Assembly (NCBI GenBank): GCA_947367255.1
Contig: CANBCZ010000018.1
Span: forward strand, 1-39,085
Length of the DNA stretch: 39,085 bases
Direction of reading: 5' to 3'
From: an uncultured Alistipes sp.
GTDB taxonomy: Bacteria; Bacteroidota; Bacteroidia; Bacteroidales; Rikenellaceae
Shown here: positions 16,389-23,218 of the stretch, in pieces
Layout of the letters: every line of letters begins with the position of its first letter
How positions within the stretch are numbered: position 1 is the stretch's first letter
Translations under genes and position numbers: made by a program
Notes under the pieces: model-generated
The model's database searches: none
What the model was told of the DNA's origin: nothing
What the model saw: only the letters and a program-made list of their open reading frames with translations

Positions 16389-18371
16389 ATGAAGAGATTT
16401 TTGTTGGTTTTATTAGCCTGTGTTACAGCTATTTCCACCCTCTCGGCAAGGGAGGTTTATATACTCAACAACTCGTGGCGATTCTTCTTTAAGGATGAAA
16501 ATTCGAGCGACAATGCCCGTTTTGTAACCGTTCCGCACACTTGGAACAGCGACGCCCTTACAGAGAATGGCGAGCTGCGTCAGACTACGGCAAACTATCG
16601 TCGTAAACTCTTTGTGCCGGCAGAGTGGCAGGGCAAGAGACTCTTCCTGCGCTTTGGCGGTGTGATGAGTGTTGCCGATGTCTTTGTAAACGGCAGCTTC
16701 GTGGGCGGTCATAAGGGCGGCAGAACAGCCTTTGCTGTGGAGGTGACAGACAAGATATTTTTCGGCTCTGAAAATACACTGCTCGTTGAGGTCAGCAATG
16801 TCTATCGCAGCGATCTGCTGCCTACATCGACGGAGCAGAATATGTACGGCGGTATCTATCGCGATGTGGAGCTGATTGTGACTGACAAGACTACCATCTC
16901 CCCACTCTACTACGGTACCGATGGTGTTATCGTTATGCCTACAAAGGTCTCGGCAGAGAGTGTCGAGGGTAGTGTGAAGGTTGCCCTGCTCGGCAAGAAG
17001 GATACGCAGTGTAATGTTACGGTAGATGTCGTCTCTCCAGATGGTTATGTTGCTGATACAAAGAGTGTTAAGGCAAAGATAGATGGCAAGCTGCTCAATA
17101 TCCCGTTCTCGGTTACAAACCCTGAGCTTTGGTCACTTCACTCGCCGTCACTCTATCGCGTAGATGTTGTTGTGGGTGCCGATACCGTATCTCTCAACAC
17201 CGGTTTCCGCAAGTTGGAGATAACCCCGCAGCAGCTGCTCACGCTCAATGGCAAGCAGCTCCCTGTGCGTGGCGTAAACCTCTGCCACGACAACGCAAAG
17301 TCTGCAAATGCCCTGACCGAGAGCGACTATGACGCCGATTTTGCAACAATCAAGCAGATGGGTGCCAATGCTATCCGCTCGGTGGAGGGTCCTCACTCGC
17401 AGATGCTCTACGACAAGTGTGATCGCGAGGGTATGCTGGTGTGGGTAGATACTCCGCTCTGCCAGTCACCATTCTTGAGCGATATAGCCTTCTATAACTC
17501 TGACGACTTCAAGCAGAATGGTCGAGAGCAGCTCAAGGAGATTATTTTGCAGAATATCCACCACCCGTCGGTGGCTATGTGGGGTATATTCTCGTTGCTC
17601 CGAGGTCGCTCGGCAGACCTTATGGGATATGTCAAGGAGCTCAACAGCCTTGCCAAGAGTACCGACCCGTCACGCCCGACCGTTTCGTGCAGCAATCAGG
17701 ATGGCGATATTAACTTTATTACCGACCTTATTGTCTGGCAGCAGTCTGTAGGTTGGGATAAGGGCGCTGTTGAGGATCTGAACCTCTGGCAGAATGCCCT
17801 GCGCACAAATTGGAACCATCTTCGTCAGGCAGTATGCTATGGCGAGGGTGGCACAAAGGGTAACTACAATGAGGATTATGTTAGCCATAGCGCCAGCCAG
17901 CACCGCATTCCGGAGAGCTGGCAGACCCGCTTCCACGAGGGTTATGTGAGCCGCATAGACAATAACCTCTTCTGGGGCGTTTGGCTCAATACTATGTTCG
18001 ACTTCGGTGCCCTGCGCCACGGTGGCGGTGTACGCAACTCGGGACTTGTGGCATTCGACCATGCACAGTATAAGGATGCCTACTACCTCTATAAGACTCT
18101 GTGGAACAAAAAGTCGCCAACCCTCCATATTGTCGGCAAAAACCGCGAGGTTAGACTTGGTAAGCGTCAGGCAGTCAAGATCTACTGCTCACGCGGCGTG
18201 CCTACAGTTACAATCAATGGCAATCCGGTGGCTGTACGCAATATCTCACAGGGTATATTTGTCACCGACTCTATCGAGATGTACGGCAATAACCACGTCG
18301 TCGTATCGACCGATAAGCTGTGCGACTCGACAACCTTTGCCGTCGGCAACTACCTGCGCCGCAAGTGGTAA
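16389..18371 (+). CDS. Secreted glycoside hydrolase family 2-like protein, acid/base residue not conserved
   Basis: The protein has 660 residues with a Sec signal peptide (cut near LSAREV). Residues about 22-160 are the GH2 jelly-roll domain (VPHTWNSDA, YRRKLFVP, FGGVMSVADVFVNG, NMYGGIYRDVELIV). An Ig-like domain spans about 165-275 and ends TGFRKLEI. The TIM barrel begins at LLTLNGKQLPVRGVNLCHD and includes IKQMGANAIRSVEGPHS and IHHPSVAMWGIF. Classical GH2 enzymes have the acid/base in a WGxxNE motif; here the matching stretch reads WGIFSLL, with Leu 403 in the Glu position. A possible nucleophile is Glu 486 in CYGEGG. It may be a catalytic variant or a pseudoenzyme. No SusC/SusD genes are near, so this is not a standard polysaccharide-utilisation locus. 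Confidence 0.85.
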   Translation: MKRFLLVLLACVTAISTLSAREVYILNNSWRFFFKDENSSDNARFVTVPHTWNSDALTENGELRQTTANYRRKLFVPAEWQGKRLFLRFGGVMSVADVFVNGSFVGGHKGGRTAFAVEVTDKIFFGSENTLLVEVSNVYRSDLLPTSTEQNMYGGIYRDVELIVTDKTTISPLYYGTDGVIVMPTKVSAESVEGSVKVALLGKKDTQCNVTVDVVSPDGYVADTKSVKAKIDGKLLNIPFSVTNPELWSLHSPSLYRVDVVVGADTVSLNTGFRKLEITPQQLLTLNGKQLPVRGVNLCHDNAKSANALTESDYDADFATIKQMGANAIRSVEGPHSQMLYDKCDREGMLVWVDTPLCQSPFLSDIAFYNSDDFKQNGREQLKEIILQNIHHPSVAMWGIFSLLRGRSADLMGYVKELNSLAKSTDPSRPTVSCSNQDGDINFITDLIVWQQSVGWDKGAVEDLNLWQNALRTNWNHLRQAVCYGEGGTKGNYNEDYVSHSASQHRIPESWQTRFHEGYVSRIDNNLFWGVWLNTMFDFGALRHGGGVRNSGLVAFDHAQYKDAYYLYKTLWNKKSPTLHIVGKNREVRLGKRQAVKIYCSRGVPTVTINGNPVAVRNISQGIFVTDSIEMYGNNHVVVSTDKLCDSTTFAVGNYLRRKW

Positions 18372-18398
18372 AACCCTATCCATCAAGACTTTTGCAAA

Positions 18399-18435
18399 AA
18401 CAAGGAGTGTTCAAACTACTGAACACTCCTTATCT
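18399..18435. terminator. Bidirectional terminator overlapping the response-regulator stop codon
   Basis: A 12-bp perfect stem AAGGAGTGTTCA/TGAACACTCCTT (18402-18413 with 18420-18431) has a 6-base loop. The minus-strand exit is T-rich (TTGTTTTTGC). The last codons and TAG of the response regulator lie inside the loop and right arm. Confidence 0.8.
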
Positions 18436-19114
18436 TTAACCTATAACCCACCCCTCGGATATTTACAATTTCAATATCCGGATCGGCTGCAAGATGATGA
18501 CGCAGACGAGAGATGTATACATTGAGGCTGCGCAGGTTAAAAAATGTATCATCACCCCACAACTCTTTGAGTATTACCGACGCCTCAACCCTCTCTCCGA
18601 CAACTCTGCAAAGATGCAAAAGTACAGCACTCTCTCTGGCAGCAAGGGTTGTATCTCTGCCCGCAATCGAGAGTAAGTTGTCTTTCGGCGTGAAGGTATA
18701 ACGACCTATTGTATAGACCTTTTCATCCTCAACAATGCTCCCTTTTGTCCTGCCGGCAAGAGCCTTAATACGAACGATAAGCTCGTCTATGGCAAACGGT
18801 TTTTTGAGAAAATCATTTGCCCCAGCCTCAAATCCGCGTACCACATCTTCGGTTGCCGAAAGTGCTGTCAGAAGTAATATCGGGGCTTTGCAACCTTCGC
18901 TACGAAGTCGTTTGACAAGGGTAAAACCGTCAATTTTGGGCATCATAACGTCTGTCACGATAACGTCAAAGTCTCCGTTTCGAACCATCTGCAGCGCTTG
19001 CTCTCCATCATAGGCAAGGGTTATGTCAAACTTGCGGTCAGTAAGGGTATCCGATAGTATCTCAGCAAGCATACGCTCGTCTTCAACAAGCAGTATTCTA
19101 ATCTTTTGCTCCAT
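18416..19114 (-). CDS. OmpR/PhoB-family response regulator
   Basis: The protein has 232 residues. The receiver domain (about 5-120) has the acidic pair in VEDE, the phospho-acceptor Asp 55 (VIVTDVMMPK), Thr 83 and Lys 105 (LKKPF). The C-terminal winged-helix DNA-binding domain (about 130-230) includes LAARESAVLLHL and the end RSLNVYISRLRHHL...VNIRGVGYRL. It overlaps the histidine kinase gene by 17 bases, so the pair is co-translated. It resembles RprY of Bacteroides in general type, but I cannot prove orthology. A candidate binding site is the TTAACA triple repeat upstream of the kinase gene. Confidence 0.93.
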   Translation of the reverse strand: MEQKIRILLVEDERMLAEILSDTLTDRKFDITLAYDGEQALQMVRNGDFDVIVTDVMMPKIDGFTLVKRLRSEGCKAPILLLTALSATEDVVRGFEAGANDFLKKPFAIDELIVRIKALAGRTKGSIVEDEKVYTIGRYTFTPKDNLLSIAGRDTTLAARESAVLLHLCRVVGERVEASVILKELWGDDTFFNLRSLNVYISRLRHHLAADPDIEIVNIRGVGYRLKIRSVQ

Positions 19115-20324
19115 CTGCAGGTAATTTTATAGTTATTGTTGTTCCTATACCTACGCGGCTGTGTGCAGTAATCTCGCCATTGTGCATCTCTGCAACTTTG
19201 CGGGCATAATAGAGCCCGAGCCCGTATCCGCGCGTGGTATGTCTCTCGCCATTAGGCACACGGTAGAACTTCTCAAATATATGTTTAAGATGTTCGTGAG
19301 CTATACCACATCCATTGTCGGAGATGGACAAGAGAACAAACTTGTCTCTCTGTACCACCTCTGCGGTCACTACAGGATGCTCTGCCGAGTACTTGACAGC
19401 ATTGTCAAGGATTGTTGCGAGCATATTTTGAATATGGAACTTGTCGGCAGATATAACAACCTTTTCCGGAGATATAATTCTGATTGTTAATAGCCTGTCA
19501 CTATTAATCTCCATATCCTTCTTTAGTGCAAACAGAGTTTGAACTATATCTAAAGGTTCAGGATTATAACTCTCTTGTTGCCCCTCTACAGAGACGGATA
19601 GGATTCGCTCGACCATCGTCGATAGTTGAGACAGCTGCTGTTCGACCATCCCCAAATATCTGCTGCGGCGCTCTGCATCGCTGTCAGCAGAGAAGTTGCG
19701 CAGGGCATCTGTAGCAGCAATGGCAACAGATATCGGGGTCTTGAGTTCATGAGTGATGTTGTGGGTAAAGTCGCGACGCATCTGCTCGAGACTTTTTTGG
19801 CGAAACATGGTGCGGATAAGATATACCAGCACTACACCAAGTACGACTATAATTGCTACCGACGAAAGGATAATCCCCCACATACGACTCCAAAACTGAG
19901 CATACGGTATCTCTATTGCAAGACACAGAACAAACAGACTGTCATCGTCAATTACTATACTGGTTGTCAGCGGTTTGTCTATCTTCACATGGCTGTTATG
20001 TACCATCATTGTGCGCTGTGTGGCAGCATCAACAACCTCTACGCGGTATGGCTGCAGAGCATCGAGCTCCAACAGATTCGGTTCAAAATAGAGAGCAAAG
20101 CGGTCGAGATCTATATTTATCTGCTCGGCAGCGGTAATACCCGGAATGGCATCCATACGGAACGCCTTGTAGATACTTTTGTAGGTGGCAGACTCTACGC
20201 GACGGGTAAAGTCTGTGACAGAGTCCTTATACATCCTATATACCCAATAACTCTGAACTCCTGCAAGTAGAAGTAGGGAGCAGATAGTCACTATAGATAT
20301 ATTTCGGAAGTACCTTTTGTTCAT
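19098..20324 (-). CDS. Membrane-bound sensor histidine kinase
   Basis: The protein has 408 residues. Two transmembrane helices (about 8-30 and 149-171) flank a periplasmic sensor region of about 118 residues with no recognised domain. The HisKA dimerisation helix holds FTHNITHELKTPIS with phospho-acceptor His 192. The HATPase domain shows the N box LDNAVKYS (Asn 308), the G1 box ISDNGCGIA (336-), the F box FEKFYRV and the G2 box RGYGLGLYYA. The C-terminus overlaps the response regulator gene. A full -7 promoter element ends only 4 bases before the ATG, so the mRNA may be leaderless. The signal is unknown. Confidence 0.94.
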   Translation of the reverse strand: MNKRYFRNISIVTICSLLLLAGVQSYWVYRMYKDSVTDFTRRVESATYKSIYKAFRMDAIPGITAAEQINIDLDRFALYFEPNLLELDALQPYRVEVVDAATQRTMMVHNSHVKIDKPLTTSIVIDDDSLFVLCLAIEIPYAQFWSRMWGIILSSVAIIVVLGVVLVYLIRTMFRQKSLEQMRRDFTHNITHELKTPISVAIAATDALRNFSADSDAERRSRYLGMVEQQLSQLSTMVERILSVSVEGQQESYNPEPLDIVQTLFALKKDMEINSDRLLTIRIISPEKVVISADKFHIQNMLATILDNAVKYSAEHPVVTAEVVQRDKFVLLSISDNGCGIAHEHLKHIFEKFYRVPNGERHTTRGYGLGLYYARKVAEMHNGEITAHSRVGIGTTITIKLPADGAKD

Positions 20325-20328
20325 ACTA

Positions 20329-20336
20329 CAAAGGTA
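20329..20336 (-). promoter_or_regulatory. -7 promoter element for the kinase/regulator operon
   Basis: On the minus strand TACCTTTG matches TAnnTTTG exactly, followed by TAGT and the kinase ATG. The 4-base gap equals that at recG. Confidence 0.55.
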
Positions 20337-20363
20337 AGTATAAAATCAGTACAAAAAATCGAA

Positions 20364-20389
20364 TTAACATTTATTAACATTTCTTAACA
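20364..20389. repeat. Triple TTAACA direct repeat, candidate response-regulator operator
   Basis: TTAACA occurs at 20364, 20374 and 20384, an exact 10-bp period, one DNA helical turn. It lies between the divergent kinase promoter and the promoter of the plug-like protein, 32 bases before the -7 element at 20422. OmpR-type regulators bind such in-phase direct repeats. That this regulator binds it is inference. Confidence 0.5.
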
Positions 20390-20421
20390 GAGTTTTCACT
20401 CAATACCGCAAAATCTCGTTA

Positions 20422-20429
20422 TATCTTTG
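20422..20429 (+). promoter_or_regulatory. -7 promoter element for the plug-like secreted protein
   Basis: TATCTTTG matches TAnnTTTG, 51 bases before the ATG at 20481. No good -33 TTTG is seen at the right spacing, which suits a promoter that needs an activator. Confidence 0.6.
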
Positions 20430-20480
20430 CAGTAGAAAAACCGGTTTGATATTAGTTAATCTTAAAAATTTCTTTTCATT

Positions 20481-21050
20481 ATGAAACGTACATTTCTAAT
20501 TGTGGCACTCTCGCTTGTAGCTTTTGCAGCGGGTGCCAAGGGTCTTAAAGAGCAGAATAGAGATACTAAGCAAGAGAATATTCTCTATATCGTTGATGGT
20601 GTTGTAACACCTAAAGAGAAATTTGACGCTCTGCAGCCTGAGCAGGTCAAAAATATGAATGTTGTCAGCGGTATCGACAAGGCTGTTGTCGTTACCACAA
20701 TGGCAAAGGATGCTACTGTCAATGGCAAGGTGATTAAAATCTCGGGTAAGCCTCAGACAACTGTTATCACTGTAGACAAGAGTGGTGAGGGCAGCGTTGT
20801 TATCGACGAAAAACTGAACGGCACAAAGATGCGCGTGATAACTGTCCCCGATGACCCTGCAAAGCAGCAGTTTGATGCTCTGATTGTAATCAAGAGGGCA
20901 GACGGCAAGATTGAGGTAGCAGAGGACTACGGTCAGTTTGAGCCTAGCGACATCAAGGCAATCTCCGTTCTCAAAGCTGAAGAGGCCCGCAAACAGTTTT
21001 CAACCTATGGCGATACCTCCAATGGTGTAATTCTGATCGAATTAAAGTAG
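20481..21050 (+). CDS. Small secreted protein with two TonB-plug-like motifs
   Basis: The protein has 189 residues with a Sec signal peptide (cut near AAGAKG). Two parts resemble the plug-domain signature of TonB-dependent receptors and of M56/BlaR-type peptidases. The first is ILYIVDGVVTPKEKFDAL followed by NMNVVSGIDKAVVV (about 34-72). The second is DALIVI...DIKAISVLKAEEA and YGDTSNGVILIELK (about 132-189), like the usual EVLKDASATAIYGSRGANGVIxI. There is no beta-barrel or peptidase, so it is a free-standing plug-like protein, probably periplasmic. It lies divergent to a sensor kinase, so it may be a target or accessory of that system. Its molecular function is unknown. Confidence 0.75.
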   Translation: MKRTFLIVALSLVAFAAGAKGLKEQNRDTKQENILYIVDGVVTPKEKFDALQPEQVKNMNVVSGIDKAVVVTTMAKDATVNGKVIKISGKPQTTVITVDKSGEGSVVIDEKLNGTKMRVITVPDDPAKQQFDALIVIKRADGKIEVAEDYGQFEPSDIKAISVLKAEEARKQFSTYGDTSNGVILIELK

Positions 21051-21110
21051 TATAAAACCATCATCAGCCACTTACTACTTGTACGAAATGTTCGTAAGTC
21101 GGCACCCGTA

Positions 21111-21162
21111 TTTAATACAAAGCCCACTCCAACAATCAGATTGGAGCGGGCTTTGTATTAAA
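21111..21162 (+). terminator. Intrinsic terminator after the plug-like gene
   Basis: A 22-base arm TTTAATACAAAGCCCACTCCAA pairs with TTGGAGCGGGCTTTGTATTAAA with one mismatch around an 8-base loop. It is the longest hairpin in the window and lies 60 bases after the stop. Confidence 0.8.
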
Positions 21163-21258
21163 CATACTCTCAAATTTGCAAAGTCTACTTTTGCAGTCCT
21201 CTATTTGATTACGGAGATTTCTGATTTTTTGTACGTTATACGGCAAAAAGTTGTAAAA

Positions 21259-21291
21259 TTTGTGTAAATTACCATAATTTTACTATATTTG
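21259..21291 (+). promoter_or_regulatory. Promoter with both -33 and -7 elements for the AraC-family gene
   Basis: TTTG (21259-21262), 21 bases, then TATATTTG (21284-21291). Both elements and the spacing agree with the Bacteroidetes consensus, the best full match in the window. The leader to the ATG at 21397 is about 100 bases. Confidence 0.65.
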
Positions 21292-21396
21292 ACAAAAATT
21301 TGGATAAAGCGGGCGGATTTATGTCGTGGTTTGTACAATGTCTTGTATGAAAATGCCTTGAATTGTTAGATATAGTTCAATAAACTTTTACACAAA

Positions 21397-22218
21397 ATGA
21401 ACAATCGTAAAGAGCCTTACATCGTAAGGCGCGTCTCAAAATCGGTCTCTGATGAGGTCGAGGCTGTGATGTTGGATAGAGAGTTGGTGGTCTATGTGGT
21501 AAGTGGTGAGATGAAGATTCTCTATAATGGTTTCAAGACGGTTGTTGATGCCGGAAAAGTTGTTCTGATAAACAGAGGATTTCATCAGTTTGAATACAGC
21601 GACTGCGAAATGGTTGTTTTTCAACTCTTTCCTCCTGACATAGAGCAGTTTGTACTCCATTTATCAACTAATGTTAGCGTTCACTCTGATCACAGTTGCG
21701 AAGCTTGCCGGTTTCGCAACTTTTTTGTTGCAAACACTGGAGTGGTGTTGATGGAGTTTTTTGCATCGGTATACAGGCTGACAGCCATGAACGACTTCAA
21801 AGAGTACAACAAGAGACTAAAACTTGAAGAGTTGATCTATCTGATTCTCTCCGGAGATGATATATGCCTGAAAACCAGACTTATAAGAGTGATAAATTGT
21901 TGTAACGGCGACTTCTCGAAGGCTGTATATAGCCACATCTTCAACCCCACCTCCATCTCCGACATGGCTAATCAATGCAGTCTGTCCGTAACGGCATTCA
22001 AGCGCGAATTTCAACGACGATTTCACACCTCTCCCCACAAATGGGCAACCTCACAACGACTCAACAGAGCCAAAATTCTGCTGCTGACATCCAATCGCTC
22101 CGTATCGGAGATTGCCGATATATGTGCATTTTCCGATATATCGCACTTCTCAAAGTGTTTCAAACAACGATACAGCCTCTCACCAAGTCTATATCGAAAA
22201 AAGTTCAAAGGAAATTAG
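21397..22218 (+). CDS. AraC-family transcriptional regulator
   Basis: The protein has 273 residues. The N-terminal half (about 25-110) has a cupin-like sensor segment (LVVYVVSGEMKILYNGFKTVVDAGKVVLINRG), without membrane helices. The C-terminal AraC domain (about 187-270) holds two helix-turn-helix motifs: ISDMANQCSLSVTAFKREFQRRF with TSPHKW, and VSEIADICAFSDISHFSKCFKQRY with SPSLYRKKF. It has a strong promoter and a long leader, and faces a second AraC-family gene tail to tail across 26 bases. No effector or target can be read from the sequence. Confidence 0.92.
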   Translation: MNNRKEPYIVRRVSKSVSDEVEAVMLDRELVVYVVSGEMKILYNGFKTVVDAGKVVLINRGFHQFEYSDCEMVVFQLFPPDIEQFVLHLSTNVSVHSDHSCEACRFRNFFVANTGVVLMEFFASVYRLTAMNDFKEYNKRLKLEELIYLILSGDDICLKTRLIRVINCCNGDFSKAVYSHIFNPTSISDMANQCSLSVTAFKREFQRRFHTSPHKWATSQRLNRAKILLLTSNRSVSEIADICAFSDISHFSKCFKQRYSLSPSLYRKKFKGN

Positions 22219-22244
22219 TGGATATATTCCCGATTGTCAGACTA

Positions 22245-23075
22245 TTATAGCAATTTGTTATGCGAATTGTGTCTATAGTCGGAGAGGGTCATTCCCGTAT
22301 TGGTTTTGAAGAAACGGCTGAGATTTCCGGTGCCAGAAAAGTTGAGTTTTTGGGCTATTTGTTGTGCTGTAAGGGTTGTGGTAAGAAGTAGCTGTTTTAT
22401 CTGCTCGACTGCCTTATTGTCGATAAACTCTTTGGCTGTCATACCCGTTCCACTGCCGACAATTGCCGAGAGGTGCTTCGGAGATATAGAGAGTCTTTGA
22501 GCAAAGTGCGCCACCTCACGACACTGCGGATTTGCAGTAACCATAGCCACAAAGCGGTTGAGAATATCATTGCGGAACTTAGGTCCATAACTATCTCTCT
22601 GAAAGGATTTTACAGCTCCGTTATGTGTCTCCAGCAGCAGTGAGCGCAACAGGGCACGCACAATCTCTTTGGCGTATGGATGTTGCTCGGCGGAGAGTGT
22701 CGAGAAGATAAGTTTCAGGTAACCGAAACGGTTTTCGTAATCACTATTTTCAAGCAGATTGTATACCGGATGCTCCGCAAGATACTTTATGAGGGTCGTT
22801 GGAATACTCTGCGCCACCTTCGTTATCGCCCGTGCCGAAAAACGGACCCACGAGGCGGTAAAATCTACCGACATACGACCAAGAGAGTATATATCCCCCG
22901 GCATCGCGACAACAATATCTCGCGAAGTAAGAGTGTGCTCTGTTCCAAAGTGTTCAAACTGCGCTGTACCCGTATGGCAGAGCAGCACAAAGCCGGCACC
23001 ATCCTCCGCCGTAGAGAGCGATGTTATCTCCTGACTCTGCAACACAACCTCGATACCAAACTCCTCAAAACCCAT
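22245..23075 (-). CDS. AraC-family transcriptional regulator
   Basis: I place the start at the ATG at 23075 (MGFEEFGIEVV), giving 276 residues. The frame continues to a TTG at 23132, but a TAnnTTTG promoter element at 23096-23103 lies inside that extension, so the shorter form is more likely. The N-terminal half is an AraC-binding, cupin-like domain (GFVLLCHTGTAQFEHFG, then ALPGD-like VAMPGDIYSLG). The C-terminal domain (about 180-270) has VAHFAQRLSISPKHLSAIVGSGTGMTAKEFI and AQQIAQKLNFSGTGNLSRFFKTNTGMTLSDYR. It diverges from the LPP20-like/PEGA operon and could regulate it. Confidence 0.9.
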   Translation of the reverse strand: MGFEEFGIEVVLQSQEITSLSTAEDGAGFVLLCHTGTAQFEHFGTEHTLTSRDIVVAMPGDIYSLGRMSVDFTASWVRFSARAITKVAQSIPTTLIKYLAEHPVYNLLENSDYENRFGYLKLIFSTLSAEQHPYAKEIVRALLRSLLLETHNGAVKSFQRDSYGPKFRNDILNRFVAMVTANPQCREVAHFAQRLSISPKHLSAIVGSGTGMTAKEFIDNKAVEQIKQLLLTTTLTAQQIAQKLNFSGTGNLSRFFKTNTGMTLSDYRHNSHNKLL

Positions 23076-23095
23076 AGTAGTTCCGATTTTGATAA

Positions 23096-23103
23096 CAAAG
23101 GTA
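23096..23103 (-). promoter_or_regulatory. -7 promoter element for the second AraC-family gene
   Basis: On the minus strand TACCTTTG matches TAnnTTTG, 20 bases before the ATG at 23075. Its position supports that start over the TTG at 23132. Confidence 0.5.
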
Positions 23104-23134
23104 CTATTTTTATCCAAAATTTCCACTGTCAAAA

Positions 23135-23155
23135 TTAAAATTTATAAAATTTTAA
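23135..23155. repeat. Perfect inverted repeat in the AraC / LPP20-like divergent region
   Basis: TTAAAATTT, spacer ATA, AAATTTTAA: 9-bp perfect arms. It lies 22 bases before the -7 element at 23178. It could be an operator, but the region is nearly pure A/T, so chance is not excluded. Confidence 0.35.
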
Positions 23156-23177
23156 GCAATTTCTGAATTAATTATAA

Positions 23178-23185
23178 TATCTTTG
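23178..23185 (+). promoter_or_regulatory. -7 promoter element for the LPP20-like/PEGA operon
   Basis: TATCTTTG matches TAnnTTTG and ends 33 bases before the ATG at 23219. Confidence 0.6.
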
Positions 23186-23218
23186 TGAAAATTATCTCAT
23201 TATACCCTTTCGTATTAT

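Larger units (their letters stand above)
21051..21396. other. 346-base intergenic region
   Basis: It holds a long terminator hairpin (21111-21162), an AT-rich stretch with a well-formed promoter (21259-21291), and a leader of about 100 bases before the AraC-family gene. The leader carries TTGTACAA at 21331 and TTGTATGA at 21343, two half-sites 12 bases apart. No convincing gene is present. Confidence 0.6.

Noticed and set aside
16389..18371. Polysaccharide-utilisation locus around the GH2 gene
   Set aside because: No SusC/SusD pair, sulfatase or hybrid regulator is near; the neighbours are housekeeping and signalling genes.
21079..21267. 62-codon open frame in the intergenic region after the plug-like gene
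   Set aside because: It runs through the terminator hairpin, has no ribosome site, no known motif and ordinary AT-rich composition.
23076..23132. TTG start for the second AraC-family regulator
   Set aside because: A full TAnnTTTG promoter element lies inside it, and the ATG at 23075 gives a normal AraC-family length. It remains possible.
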